64,000 nucleotides of DNA, from positions 78,567 to 142,566 of the forward strand of contig JAEUHK010000092.1 in assembly GCA_016795465.1 (NCBI GenBank), in the 5' to 3' direction. Source of the stretch: Verrucomicrobiaceae bacterium. GTDB taxonomy: Bacteria > Verrucomicrobiota > Verrucomicrobiia > Verrucomicrobiales > Verrucomicrobiaceae. Positions within the stretch are counted from its first letter, which is position 1, and each line of letters begins with the position of its first letter. Under the pieces are notes generated by a model that searched no databases, had not been told where the DNA came from, and worked only from the letters and a program-made list of their open reading frames with translations. Position numbers and translations under genes: made by a program. Below, one piece after another: positions 1 through 9,009 of the stretch.

Positions 1-1
1 C

Positions 2-697
2 CTCGTGGGTCTGCCGGGCAAGCTGGCCGATGACAACGCGCTCTACATCGTGGTGATGCCCGCGATGACCGTCTTTGGCGCGGCGATGCTCGTCGTGATG
101 TGGTCCCGACTCAAAACAGGCCACACCTTCTGGGCTGGCTGGGGTGGACCGCTGGTGGCTATCCTCCTCACGGCCCTGCCGATGGCGGTGAACCTGCCGG
201 TCTATCTCAAATTTGGCCTCACGCTCGGCAGCAAGATGCCGCCACACTGGCCGCCGTATCTTCCAGACCGTGCCTCGCAGCTCAAGCTGCTCATCGATAC
301 CGATGAATTCCTGATCTCCGATGCGCCCGCATTCGTCGCCTGGTATGGCGATGCCACCTGCATGGCACTGCCGGTGCAGCGAGATGACTTCGCCACCCTC
401 CAAACCACTATCCAGGCACGCAAATCAAAGATCGCCGGTTTTGTCATGACACCCGTGTCCGCCCAGTGCGATCGCTTTTCGGACGTCTTCACCGGACCGT
501 ATGCCGAATGGCGTGATCTCATCGTCCGCGGCCCGATGATGGCGTTCGACAAGGACTTCGCACCCTCGCCTGATTTCCCATTCAAGGTCATCCATCCGAT
601 GATCGCTGTGCCAGTGGGCACCAAGGAGAACCTCAGCCTGCCGATGGCTTTTTACTCAGATCGCACGCGTTTGATCAAAGCGGAGCCGGAGCAGTGA
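2..697 (+). CDS. Membrane protein, C-terminal part (5'-truncated by window edge)
   Basis: The reading frame is open from the first complete codon, so the true start lies upstream; a GTG at 5 is probably not the start. About 231 residues are visible. The first 75 hold two hydrophobic segments (around MPAMTVFGAAMLVVMW and GPLVAILLTALPMAV), followed by a soluble region of about 150 residues with repeated aromatic and proline residues. This looks like the last membrane helices and periplasmic tail of a multi-spanning protein such as a family-39-like glycosyltransferase, but no diagnostic motif is in view. It ends 6 bp before the stop of the convergent DUF1501 gene. Confidence 0.55.
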   Translation, partial: LVGLPGKLADDNALYIVVMPAMTVFGAAMLVVMWSRLKTGHTFWAGWGGPLVAILLTALPMAVNLPVYLKFGLTLGSKMPPHWPPYLPDRASQLKLLIDTDEFLISDAPAFVAWYGDATCMALPVQRDDFATLQTTIQARKSKIAGFVMTPVSAQCDRFSDVFTGPYAEWRDLIVRGPMMAFDKDFAPSPDFPFKVIHPMIAVPVGTKENLSLPMAFYSDRTRLIKAEPEQ

Positions 698-703
698 AAC
701 GGC

Positions 704-2110
704 TCACGCGAGGATATCCTTGATCACCTTCGCGCCTTCCACGCCGCTCAAGCGTGCGTCGAGGCCTTGGAACTTGAAGCTGAACGCGTTGTGATCGATG
801 CCGAGCTGGTGAAGCATCGTCGCGTGCAGGTCATGCACCGTGGTGATCTTCTCAATCGCCGCGTAGCCGAGGTCATCGGTCGAACCATGCACGATGCCGC
901 CTCGGATGCCCGCACCGGCCATCCACACGCTCATCGCCTTGTTGTGATGATCGCGGCCGCTGCCGCCCTGTGACATCGGCGTGCGGCCAAATTCACCCGC
1001 CCACACGATGAGTGTCTCTTCGAGCATGCCGCGCTGTTTGAGATCCGTGATCAGCGCCATGCACGCGCGGTCGATCTCCTCCGCTTTGAGCTTCACGCCG
1101 TCTTTCACACCGCCGTGATGGTCCCAGTCTTTGTGATAAAGCTGGATGAATCGCGTGCCACGCTCCGCCAGACGCCGCGCGAGCAAACAATTCGACGCGA
1201 ACGAGCCATCGCCTGGCTGGCAGCCGTAAAGCTCGAGCGTTTTCGCGCCTTCCTTGCTCACATCCATCAGATCCGGCACGCTCGCCTGCATCTGAAAGGC
1301 CATCTCATACTGCGCGATGCGTGTGGCGATCTCCGGATCGTCCACGAGGGCATCGCGCTGCTTGTTCAGCGCATTGATCGCCGCTACGTCGGCTCCTTGG
1401 CGGTCACGTGTCACACCGTTCGGATTCGTGAGATACAAAACGGGATCACCTTTGGCCCGAAGCTGCACGCCTTGATACTTCGACGGCAAAAAGCCGCTGC
1501 TCCACTGCCGCGCCGCGATGGGCTGATTTTGACCGCCGCGGCCCAGCGACGTCAAAACGACGAACCCCGGCAGATCGGACGCCTCCGTGCCGAGTCCATA
1601 CGTCACCCATGCACCCATGCTCGGCCTTCCCGCGATCTGCGAGCCCGTATTCATGAACATGTGCGCCGGATCGTGATTGATCGCGTCCGTCGTCATGCTG
1701 CGGATCAGGCAGATGTCATCAATGACGCTGCCGATCTGCGGAAACAGCTCACAAATCTCGACCTGGTTCTTCCCGAACTTCGCGAACTTGTGCTGCGGCC
1801 CGAAACACATCAGCGGCTTGCCTTGAAGCTGCGCGAGCTGTTGCCCCTTCGTAAACGACTCCGGCATTGGCTTCCCATCCATCGCCGCCAGCTTCGGCTT
1901 CGGATCAAACGTCTCCAAATGCGACGGCCCGCCCGCCATCGTCAGCCAGATCACCCGCTTCGCCTTCTGCGGCAGCGGCAGTTTCGTCAAAACGCCCGGC
2001 ATCGGAGCTGCGGAGGCCGGTTTGAGGAGCGAAGCCAACGCCACGGCTCCGAGACCTTGCGAAGTTTTGCCGAGGAAGGCTCGGCGGCGGAGAGGGCTGG
2101 GTGTATTCAT
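704..2110 (-). CDS. DUF1501 family Tat-exported protein
   Basis: 468 residues. The N-terminus carries a twin-arginine-type signal (PLRRRAFLGKTSQGLGAVA, residues 6-24) followed by a short hydrophobic stretch, as is usual in DUF1501 proteins. The family has an alkaline-phosphatase/sulfatase-like fold and usually partners DUF1549/DUF1553 cytochrome proteins in planctomycetes and verrucomicrobia; its biochemical role is unsettled. Visible family signatures are VIWLTMAGGPSHLETFDPKP near residue 52, INHDPAHMFMNTG, YHKDWDHHGG and GEFGRTPMSQGGSGRDHHN. The ATG at 2110 puts the signal at the right distance. It is a close paralogue of the gene at 7391-8809, including a 65-bp identical DNA tract. Confidence 0.92.
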   Translation of the reverse strand: MNTPSPLRRRAFLGKTSQGLGAVALASLLKPASAAPMPGVLTKLPLPQKAKRVIWLTMAGGPSHLETFDPKPKLAAMDGKPMPESFTKGQQLAQLQGKPLMCFGPQHKFAKFGKNQVEICELFPQIGSVIDDICLIRSMTTDAINHDPAHMFMNTGSQIAGRPSMGAWVTYGLGTEASDLPGFVVLTSLGRGGQNQPIAARQWSSGFLPSKYQGVQLRAKGDPVLYLTNPNGVTRDRQGADVAAINALNKQRDALVDDPEIATRIAQYEMAFQMQASVPDLMDVSKEGAKTLELYGCQPGDGSFASNCLLARRLAERGTRFIQLYHKDWDHHGGVKDGVKLKAEEIDRACMALITDLKQRGMLEETLIVWAGEFGRTPMSQGGSGRDHHNKAMSVWMAGAGIRGGIVHGSTDDLGYAAIEKITTVHDLHATMLHQLGIDHNAFSFKFQGLDARLSGVEGAKVIKDILA

Positions 2111-2137
2111 GCGGGGGAAGTTGACAATGGTCCAACG

Positions 2138-2743
2138 TCATGATCGGGCCAGATTTTCCAATGCCGCTAGAGCCCGCCGCAAACTTTCACTGCGTTTTGC
2201 CGCTGCTCTCGGTCGCCAGTGCTTCTCAATGTAGTTCTCCATTTGAGTTCGGTAACCCTTGCCGACTATTCCCGTGTGACCCGCTTCTGGTACCATGTCC
2301 TCTTGAACCCGACGGTTTGAGTGACGCCGTGCCAGATTTACCAGCTCACGTTTTGGGTGATCGATCTCGTCAGGATTTGCTGGGAGTTTGCTGATAGGCG
2401 CATGCAGGAAGGCAGCCATCTTTTCCGCATCAGCCATTAGCCAGCTTTCGAGCATCCGGACGGCAATACGAAGAACAAAACCAGGTGCCACCCCGTGAGG
2501 AAGGTGCTTTCGGATCAAACCTACAGCACAGGGATCCTGTTCCAGATCGGCAAAGCCAACGACCACTAGGCCAGCTTCCGCCGAGGCATTTCTGTCTTTT
2601 ATGCGCTGCCAAAATGTACTGTTACTACCAGCGACTTTAAAGACAGCCCCTTCGACATCGAAGCCTGTACACGCGAGAATTTTTCTCGCAGCAGCTTCTT
2701 CCAGCACTCCTTCGAGCCAGACAAAATGCACCTGCTTCTTCAT
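2138..2743 (-). CDS. DUF4276/Toprim-like protein, partner of the adjacent ATPase
   Basis: 201 residues. The N-terminal strand HFVWLEGVLEE (E11) and the later FADLEQD (D66, D70) resemble the acidic metal-binding positions of Toprim-like DUF4276 proteins. The central LRIAVRMLESWLMADAEKM and the terminal SESLRRALAALENL match the layout of that family (ESWLxAD, then a conserved C-terminal helix). The upstream ATPase gene overlaps it by 4 bp (ATGA), so the two are translationally coupled. By analogy with OLD, PARIS and similar ATPase-nuclease pairs it could be a nuclease effector released or activated by the ATPase. The family assignment is from motif memory; the defence role is inference. Confidence 0.65.
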   Translation of the reverse strand: MKKQVHFVWLEGVLEEAAARKILACTGFDVEGAVFKVAGSNSTFWQRIKDRNASAEAGLVVVGFADLEQDPCAVGLIRKHLPHGVAPGFVLRIAVRMLESWLMADAEKMAAFLHAPISKLPANPDEIDHPKRELVNLARRHSNRRVQEDMVPEAGHTGIVGKGYRTQMENYIEKHWRPRAAAKRSESLRRALAALENLARS

Positions 2744-3924
2744 GGCTTGGCACGATCAAATAGACGCAGTTGTTTGGATGCGCTTTGAGGCAACACGGCT
2801 TCAGACGCTAGGATGCCATTCTGCATCAATCGGCAAATTTGATCGTTCTCCGCCGCAGCAACAACTTCGGACCCTTCTACAGCTGGCCGCACCAAAAAAA
2901 CTTCCTCTGGGCTGATTCCAGGATCGGCCAGTAAGTGCTCAGCATGAGTGGAGAGAATGACCTGTCGGCCATCAGCTGCTACCTGTGCACGGTGAATGAA
3001 AGGAGCCAGACGGCTGACGATGCCTGTGTGCAGGGAAAGTTCCGGCTCTTCGAGCAAAAGCGGCCCGGTCTTCTCTTGCATAGTCCAAAGAAGGCCAATG
3101 AGACGAAGTGTGCCGTCGGAGAATTGCGTCTCGCGCTGCTTGGCACCCTGGGCTCTCCAGTGTTGGAACTTTGCTGCCAAATGAGGCCTTCCCAAGTCGT
3201 CTGCAACAAAGCTCAGTTCCTGCAATTGAGGTGCGACGACTTTCAGCACCTTCTGAATACGTTTCAATCTGCCACCACGCGTCTTGGACGTGGTCTTTTG
3301 GATGCGTTCGAGCAAATCTCGTCCGAAAGGGTCTATGCCCAGACGCCCTTGCAAGGGCACCTGCTCTTCACGCAGAAGTTGGGGAACCAGATGCAGGTAG
3401 CTGACCCCACGGAGAAAGTCCGCCAAGCCGCGAAAAGACTGATTGGCGGTAGTTTGCTGTAAAGCAGTCTGGGTCAGACGTTCCTTGTCACTACGGTCAT
3501 GGGTATCTGGGCGGTCAAGCAAAAGCTCGCCAGGGTCTCCCTGAATGAGTTTCCATGCTTTCTCTGAAACGACGATAGCACGGGCCGTTTTGGCCGTTTC
3601 GCGATTGAAAGCCAGTTCATAGCGCCAGCCGCTCCCCGATTCATCCACAACATCCAAACCGATGAACACATCACTCATCTGTCTGGCGTGAAGGCTTCGA
3701 ACTGCGGCAAGGCCTCCACGCAACTCCAAAGCCTTTGCCAGCCCGCCACCTTCCAAAACTAGATCTCGCATAAAACGGAACACATCTAACAGATTGGATT
3801 TACCAATGGCGTTCGGGCCGACAATGAAAACACGACGGGAGAGTTCCAGGTCCTCAATCGAGATGAAATTCCGCCAATTGCGTAGTGTCAGTCGTGAGAA
3901 TCGCAAAGTTTTGGAGGCGGACAT
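2740..3924 (-). CDS. ABC/SMC-like AAA ATPase (AAA_15/AAA_21 type)
   Basis: 394 residues from the ATG at 3924 (MSASKTLRFSRLTLRNWRNF). An in-frame start at 3978 would run into the 5' neighbour's stop region and adds a non-conserved extension, so I rejected it. The Walker A is GPNAIGKSN (residues 36-44), there is an ABC-type signature FSDGTLRLIGLL, the Walker B is GPLLLEEPELSLH, and the H-loop is STHAEHLL. The layout is that of the ATPase half of OLD-type nucleases and of AriA/RloA-like defence ATPases; no Toprim domain is fused. The following 201-aa gene overlaps by 4 bp and supplies a Toprim-like candidate. The pair sits among secreted catabolic genes, as a mobile or defence cassette would. 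Confidence 0.85.
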   Translation of the reverse strand: MSASKTLRFSRLTLRNWRNFISIEDLELSRRVFIVGPNAIGKSNLLDVFRFMRDLVLEGGGLAKALELRGGLAAVRSLHARQMSDVFIGLDVVDESGSGWRYELAFNRETAKTARAIVVSEKAWKLIQGDPGELLLDRPDTHDRSDKERLTQTALQQTTANQSFRGLADFLRGVSYLHLVPQLLREEQVPLQGRLGIDPFGRDLLERIQKTTSKTRGGRLKRIQKVLKVVAPQLQELSFVADDLGRPHLAAKFQHWRAQGAKQRETQFSDGTLRLIGLLWTMQEKTGPLLLEEPELSLHTGIVSRLAPFIHRAQVAADGRQVILSTHAEHLLADPGISPEEVFLVRPAVEGSEVVAAAENDQICRLMQNGILASEAVLPQSASKQLRLFDRAKP

Positions 3925-3961
3925 AAGATGACAAGGGCACTGGTTGACGAACTGATTAGAA

Positions 3962-6412
3962 TTACCTCTTCTTCCCAAGGTTTTTCAACTCCGTTTCCGT
4001 CCACATCATCATCCGTCCTTTCTCTTGGTCGCGGATTTTCGTCACGCTCGCGGTCTCGACTGCACCAGCCGTGTGTTCCCACTCGCGGCGGATGTAGGTG
4101 AGGACGCCGGCGATGTCTTCGTCGGTGAGTTGGGGCAGCGGGGGCATTGCGAGGTTGTAGGTGCGACCGCTGACTTTCACGGGGCCGGCGAGGCCGTGCA
4201 TGACGATGCGGGCGAGCACCTCGGGCTTGCCGAGCACCCATTCGCTATCGACGAGCGGCGGCGCGAGGCCGTCGAGGCCGAAGCCGTGCGGCTGATGGCA
4301 GGCGGCGCAGAGGGTGGCGTAGATGGTTTTGCCTTTTTCAAAGAGCGCGGTTTGCGTCTCGGTGAGCGGTTTGATGACGGGCGGGGCCGGGGCACCGGGT
4401 TTGCCGGGCCAAACGAGGCGATTCGCGAGGCTGGAGGCCAGTTTGAGCTGCTTCAGATGCTCCGGCTCTTTTTCGAGCCACACGAGCTTCACGGTCTTCG
4501 ATTTGCTGTCGGTCTTGGCGAGGCCTTTGAGGATGGTGTCGCGGTTTTCGGGCGAGCTGGCGGCCAGTTCGAGCATGTCGGCGATGGGACCGGCTTTTCC
4601 GGCGAGCGCGATCAATTCGGCCAAAACACCAATCACGGCCTTGGAGCCTTCGGACGGCGTTTGGGCGAGTGTTTTGGCAAACGCGGCCTCTTTGCCGCGC
4701 AGGCCGGTGAGCGCGGCTTCGCGAATGAGGGCGTTTTTGCCATGTGCGACGAGCAGCGGGGCCAAAGCGGCATCGTTGATCGTTTTGATGGCGATGTTCG
4801 CGAGCACGAGCGGATGCTTTTCAGCGGCGAGATCGAAAACGTAGTCGCGAGGGGCTACACGCGCCGCGGCGGCACGGACATGCTCGCTTTTGTCGGCAAG
4901 CGCGGTTTTCACGAGGTCCGGCGTGATGGCGGCGAGACCGTCGAGCGTCCACAGCGCGTGTTCGCGGGCGATGGGGCTTTCGTTTTGCAGCAACTCCTTC
5001 AACGCGGGCACCGTGGAGGCATCACCCGACTCGACGATGAGTCGCTGCGCGGTGTCGCGCACCCAGCCGTTGGCATGTGTGAGCAGTTTGGCATCTTTCG
5101 TGACCTTCACGGGCTTCGCGCTGCTGCCTTCCGGCACGATGCGCCAGATGCGGCCCATGTTGAAGGGCTGCTCGAGTTTCCGCGCCTGGATGTTCGCGAT
5201 GAGGTAGTGCGTGAGGAAGCTCTGGTGCTGGATGATGCCGCGATACATGTCCACGAGGTAAAGCGCGCCATCGGGGCCGTTGCAGGCATTCACCGGGCGG
5301 AAGCGTTCGTCGGTGGAGGTGAGGAATTCGCTGCCTTTGGCGGTGTTCGTGGCCTTCACGAGGCCGTCGGCCTCGCTCATCGTGAAACGCTTCACCAAAT
5401 TCGCCGCAGGCTCGGGCACGAAGGCATTGCCGCGATACGCGGCCGGAAACGCATCGCCGCGATAAATGAGTGCGCCGCAGGTGGCGGTCGGTTTCGTCAA
5501 GCGACCGTCGGCGCTGAGTGTTTTGGCATCGTAACCGCGATTCACACCCGGTGTGGGATGCGAGGCATAGAGCGTCTGATCCGCGGCGAGCTTCGCATTG
5601 ATGCTGGTCGCGTTGCGCAGCAGCGGATTCCGCGCAAATGCCTCCGTCGGCAGCAGATCGGCGCGCAGCATGTCGGAGTTGTAGTTGAAGTAGAGCCGTC
5701 CGTGATCGTCCTGGCAAAGTCCCCACTGCCCGCGACCGAGGCCCACATCTTTTTGCCACACGCCACCGCGCAGTTTCAGCCGCGAGCTGTAACCCGCGCT
5801 CCAGATCGAGTTGTCCATCGCCCACACCGGCGAGTTCGCCATGTGCTCCGGCTGTCCACCGAGCGTGCCGAAGTCGGTGGCGACAACGTCCTTCACATCC
5901 GCCACGCCATCTCCGTCCGTGTCTTTGCAGAAGAGCAACTGCGGCGGCACAGCGATCAACGCGCCACCATTCACCGCCATCACCGCACGCGGCATCACAA
6001 CCTTGTCGAGAAACGCTGTCGCTTTGTCCATGCGTCCGTCGCCATTGGTGTCTTCGAGCAGTGAAACACGTCCCGTGGGCTCTTTCTCCGTGCTGCCAGC
6101 CAGATCGTGCATGTAACCCCGCATCTCACAGACATAGAGCCGCCCCTGATCATCAAAACTCATGGCCACTGGCGACTCGATCATCGGCTCCGACGCCACG
6201 AGCTCAATGCGAAAGCCTCTTTCGACCGCGAAGCTCTTCATCGCCTCTTCCGGCGAAAGCGGCTTCGGCGGCGGCAGCTTGAACTTCAACTCGACCTTCT
6301 CCGGGCCGGCGTTCTTGGAATGCACAGCGCCCGCCTCCGGCGGGAATGAGGAAACCAGAATGAGGAATGAGGAAGAAAGGACGAGTGTCGAAGCTTTGAA
6401 GCGCAGGAGCAT
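3962..6412 (-). CDS. PVC-type haem-binding (CxxCH) membrane-bound dehydrogenase-like protein
   Basis: 816 residues with a signal peptide (hydrophobic stretch at about residues 9-28). The first 420 residues form the PVC-type membrane-bound dehydrogenase/propeller domain (AMSFDDQGRLYVCEMRGY, LLEDTNGDGRMD, GPDGALYLVDMYRG). A HEAT-like helical region follows (about 440-650). The C-terminus is a cytochrome c domain with one haem site, CAACH, and a distal methionine candidate in NLAMPPLPQLTDEDI. The family is abundant in planctomycetes and verrucomicrobia and is thought to act in periplasmic oxidation of sugars or polymers; the substrate is unknown. It ends 38 bp before the ATPase start and is probably not part of that cassette. 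Confidence 0.9.
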   Translation of the reverse strand: MLLRFKASTLVLSSSFLILVSSFPPEAGAVHSKNAGPEKVELKFKLPPPKPLSPEEAMKSFAVERGFRIELVASEPMIESPVAMSFDDQGRLYVCEMRGYMHDLAGSTEKEPTGRVSLLEDTNGDGRMDKATAFLDKVVMPRAVMAVNGGALIAVPPQLLFCKDTDGDGVADVKDVVATDFGTLGGQPEHMANSPVWAMDNSIWSAGYSSRLKLRGGVWQKDVGLGRGQWGLCQDDHGRLYFNYNSDMLRADLLPTEAFARNPLLRNATSINAKLAADQTLYASHPTPGVNRGYDAKTLSADGRLTKPTATCGALIYRGDAFPAAYRGNAFVPEPAANLVKRFTMSEADGLVKATNTAKGSEFLTSTDERFRPVNACNGPDGALYLVDMYRGIIQHQSFLTHYLIANIQARKLEQPFNMGRIWRIVPEGSSAKPVKVTKDAKLLTHANGWVRDTAQRLIVESGDASTVPALKELLQNESPIAREHALWTLDGLAAITPDLVKTALADKSEHVRAAAARVAPRDYVFDLAAEKHPLVLANIAIKTINDAALAPLLVAHGKNALIREAALTGLRGKEAAFAKTLAQTPSEGSKAVIGVLAELIALAGKAGPIADMLELAASSPENRDTILKGLAKTDSKSKTVKLVWLEKEPEHLKQLKLASSLANRLVWPGKPGAPAPPVIKPLTETQTALFEKGKTIYATLCAACHQPHGFGLDGLAPPLVDSEWVLGKPEVLARIVMHGLAGPVKVSGRTYNLAMPPLPQLTDEDIAGVLTYIRREWEHTAGAVETASVTKIRDQEKGRMMMWTETELKNLGKKR

Positions 6413-6458
6413 GGGGATTTGATTCGGGTTTCGGAATTCGGATTCCTCGGCCAGGAGG

Positions 6459-7394
6459 TTACTTTTTCGCTTTCGGCTTCGGCTGCTCTGAGGCTTTGAT
6501 CGTCAGCGACGGCACGGGCTCAGTTTTACCGGCGAAGGCATTCCAGACGTTTTGGAAGGCAGCAGCGTCACGCACGTCGCCTTCGGCGATGAGCCACTGG
6601 TAGCGGAGTTTGAAGGGTGATTCGGCGCTGGCCTTGCCTTTGGGGAACATGCCGAAGCGGCCGTAGTCGCGGTAGGCGGAGGTAGCGGTGTCCTTTGGGT
6701 TGTCGGGGTGATTGAGGATCACGACGGTGAAGGTTTTGCCTTCCACGGTGAAGATCTCCGCCGCCCAAGGAAGATCCTTCACTTTGTGGGCGTCGATGTT
6801 TTCGCCGGGGAAGAGGTAGGTCGTTGATTTCGTGTCCACGAGCTCGCTCGGGCGGAACTGCGCGCCTGCGTGCTCAGGGTCGCCATTCATGTCGGCCTCG
6901 CCGCTGACGGCTTTGATGGCGCTGTTCATTTCGATGCCGAGGTAAAAGGGCTTCGCGGGCGTGGTGAAGGTGAAGCGGCGCTCCTCGGTCAAAAACGGCG
7001 CGGTGGTGTCGCCCTGCCAGTCGATATTCGCCGTGAATGCATTGTCACCGGGTGTGACTTTCGTCACGACCTGGTCGCCGCCTTTCATGTGCCAGCGGTC
7101 ATAGGATTTGCCACCGTAGCCGATCTTGCTGAAGCCGAGGAAGATGCCGCGATGATGTGTGAAATTGAAGCCTGCGCCTTTCGTGAGCCGCGTGGAGCCA
7201 TCGGCGCTGAAAACGTGCATGTAGGGCTTGTAGGTCTCGTGGTGCTTCTCCGGCGTGCTGAGGTCATTCGCCATCATGAGCTTCGCGACGACTTTGCCGC
7301 CATTGGCGACCGCGACGTGATCTTTCTCCGCGACGGTGATGTCGAAGGCAAAGGTGGGAAGAGTGAGGGCGAGGAAGAGGAGGGTGTTTTTCAT
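6459..7394 (-). CDS. DUF6807 (PmoA-like) secreted protein
   Basis: 311 residues with a short signal peptide (MKNTLLFLALTLPTFA). The pattern YKPYMHVFSADGSTRLTKG followed by FNFTHHRGIFLGFSK is typical of DUF6807 proteins, which accompany secreted sugar-catabolism genes in PVC bacteria; I know of no proven biochemical activity. The C-terminus is lysine-rich (KASEQPKPKAKK). Its start overlaps the stop of the upstream DUF1501 gene by 4 bp (ATGA), so DUF1501 and DUF6807 form a coupled two-gene unit, with the haem protein 47 bp further downstream on the same strand. A joint role in extracellular carbohydrate oxidation is inference. Confidence 0.82.
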   Translation of the reverse strand: MKNTLLFLALTLPTFAFDITVAEKDHVAVANGGKVVAKLMMANDLSTPEKHHETYKPYMHVFSADGSTRLTKGAGFNFTHHRGIFLGFSKIGYGGKSYDRWHMKGGDQVVTKVTPGDNAFTANIDWQGDTTAPFLTEERRFTFTTPAKPFYLGIEMNSAIKAVSGEADMNGDPEHAGAQFRPSELVDTKSTTYLFPGENIDAHKVKDLPWAAEIFTVEGKTFTVVILNHPDNPKDTATSAYRDYGRFGMFPKGKASAESPFKLRYQWLIAEGDVRDAAAFQNVWNAFAGKTEPVPSLTIKASEQPKPKAKK

Positions 7395-8809
7395 GCGAGG
7401 ATCTTTTTGATGACTTTGGCTCCTTCGACGCCGCTCAGCCTCGCATCAAGCCCCTGGAACTTGAAGCTGAAGGCGTCGTGTTGGATGCCGAGTTGATGCA
7501 GCATCGTGGCGTGGAGGTCGTGGACGGTGGTGATGTTTTCGACGGCGGCGTAGCCGAGGTCGTCGGTGGATCCAAAGGTGAGGCCGCGCTGGATGCCGGC
7601 ACCGGCGAGCCACATGGACATGGCTTTGTTGTGATGATCGCGGCCGATGGGTCCTTTGTTGCCCTGCGCCATCGGGGTGCGGCCGAATTCCCCGCTGAAA
7701 ACGATGAGCGTGTCGTCGAAGAGGCCGCGCTGCTTCAGATCGGTGATGAGCGCCATGCAGGCGCGATCGACTTCCTTCGCACGCAGCGGCAATTCCTCGC
7801 GCAGGAGGCTGTGGTGGTCCCAATCGCGATGGTAAAGCTGGATGAAGCGCGTGCCGCGTTCGGCGAGTCGGCGGGCGAGCAGGCAGTTTGAGGCGAAGGA
7901 GCCGTCGCCGGGTGTGCAGCCGTAGAGTTCGAGCGTTTTCGGGCCTTCGGGGCGGATGTCCATCAGCTCGGGCACGCTGGCCTGCATTTGAAACGCCATT
8001 TCATACTGCGCGATGCGTGTGGCGATCTCTGGATCGTCGCAAATGGCGGCGTGCTGTTTGTTGAGCGCATTGATCGCGGCCACGTCCGCGCCTTGTCGCT
8101 CGCGCGTGACGCCGTTCGGGCTGGTGAGATACAAAACGGGATCGCCCTGAGAGCGGAGCTGCACGCCTTGATACTTCGACGGCAAAAAGCCGCTGCTCCA
8201 CTGCCGCGCCGCGATGGGCTGCGGCGTGCGACCTTTGCCCGTGGACACCATGACGACGAATCCGGGCAGATCCTCCGCCTCGCTGCCGAGTCCGTAAGTG
8301 ATCCATGCGCCCATGCTCGGACGGCCGGCGATTTGGGCACCCGTGTTCATGAACATGTGCGCGGGGTCGTGATTGATCGCGTCTGTGGTCATCGAGCGCA
8401 CGAGGCAGATGTCGTCTGCGACGCTGCCGAGATGCGGCAGCAACTCGGAGAGCTCCATCTGGCACTTGCCGTGTTTCGCGAAGCCAAACATCGGCCCCTT
8501 GCACACCAATTTCTGCCCCTGGAGCTGCGCGAGCTGCTGCCCCTTTGTGAACGACTCCGGCATCGGCTTGCCATCCATCTCCGCGAGCTTCGGTTTGTAA
8601 TCAAACAGCTCCAACTGCGACGGCCCGCCCGCCATCGTGAGCCAGATCACGCGTTTCGCCTTCTGCGGCAGCGGCAGCTTCCCGAGAACGCCGCGTGAAG
8701 CCGCGTGGAGCAGGTTCGGACGCATCAACGACGCCAAAGCGACACCGCCGAGACCTTGCGATGCGCGGCTGAGGAAGGCGCGGCGGGTGTGGAGGAGCGG
8801 GGATGTCAT
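7391..8809 (-). CDS. DUF1501 family Tat-exported protein (second copy)
   Basis: 472 residues with a twin-arginine-type signal (TRRAFLSRASQGLGGVALAS). It shares the whole DUF1501 layout with the copy at 704-2110: VIWLTMAGGPSQLELFDYKP, the INHDPAHMFMNTGAQIAGR block, YHRDWDHHSL, GEFGRTPMAQGNKGPIGRD, and an almost identical C-terminus (FKFQGLDARLSGVEGAK). Differences cluster at GKGRTPQPI versus the first copy's GRGGQNQPI and in an insertion near GPIGRD. It is translationally coupled to the DUF6807 gene and diverges from ahcY, with 200 bp of intergenic sequence between the two starts. Confidence 0.92.
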   Translation of the reverse strand: MTSPLLHTRRAFLSRASQGLGGVALASLMRPNLLHAASRGVLGKLPLPQKAKRVIWLTMAGGPSQLELFDYKPKLAEMDGKPMPESFTKGQQLAQLQGQKLVCKGPMFGFAKHGKCQMELSELLPHLGSVADDICLVRSMTTDAINHDPAHMFMNTGAQIAGRPSMGAWITYGLGSEAEDLPGFVVMVSTGKGRTPQPIAARQWSSGFLPSKYQGVQLRSQGDPVLYLTSPNGVTRERQGADVAAINALNKQHAAICDDPEIATRIAQYEMAFQMQASVPELMDIRPEGPKTLELYGCTPGDGSFASNCLLARRLAERGTRFIQLYHRDWDHHSLLREELPLRAKEVDRACMALITDLKQRGLFDDTLIVFSGEFGRTPMAQGNKGPIGRDHHNKAMSMWLAGAGIQRGLTFGSTDDLGYAAVENITTVHDLHATMLHQLGIQHDAFSFKFQGLDARLSGVEGAKVIKKILA

Positions 8810-8915
8810 GTCGGGAGGGAAAACGCGGCTTTTCGCCCCCGGCTTGCCTCAGAAGACTGGTCTGGCGGCACCGGGGCCGTGCTTCGCTGCCCCCCGAATG
8901 CGTGGAAATCCTCGT

Positions 8916-8979
8916 TTGACTCGCGGGGCATTCTGAAACATATCAACGCATCCTGATACGTTGATTTGAACCGTTTCAG
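8916..8979 (+). promoter_or_regulatory. Candidate ahcY promoter with nested palindromic operator or leader hairpin
   Basis: A -35-like TTGACT (8916-8921) is followed after about 16-17 bp by weak -10-like sequence within ACATATC. Overlapping and following it are two nested inverted repeats: CTGAAAC (8933-8939) pairs with GTTTCAG (8973-8979), and inside it ATCAACG (8942-8948) pairs with CGTTGAT (8959-8965). The arms are perfect. This could be a repressor operator (an ArsR-like site is plausible for SAM-cycle genes) or a folded leader RNA. No Shine-Dalgarno sequence is visible before the ATG at 9010. Assignment to ahcY rests on proximity and orientation. Confidence 0.45.
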
Positions 8980-9009
8980 ACCCTGAACCTGAACCCACCC
9001 ACGCCCACT

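Noticed and set aside
2138..3924. Canonical PARIS system
   Set aside because: The second protein does not look like the DUF4435 Toprim of AriB; it is closer to DUF4276, so I kept a neutral description.
4025..6064. 679-codon open frame antisense to the haem-binding protein gene
   Set aside because: It has no recognisable domain and follows from the GC-rich third positions of the sense gene.
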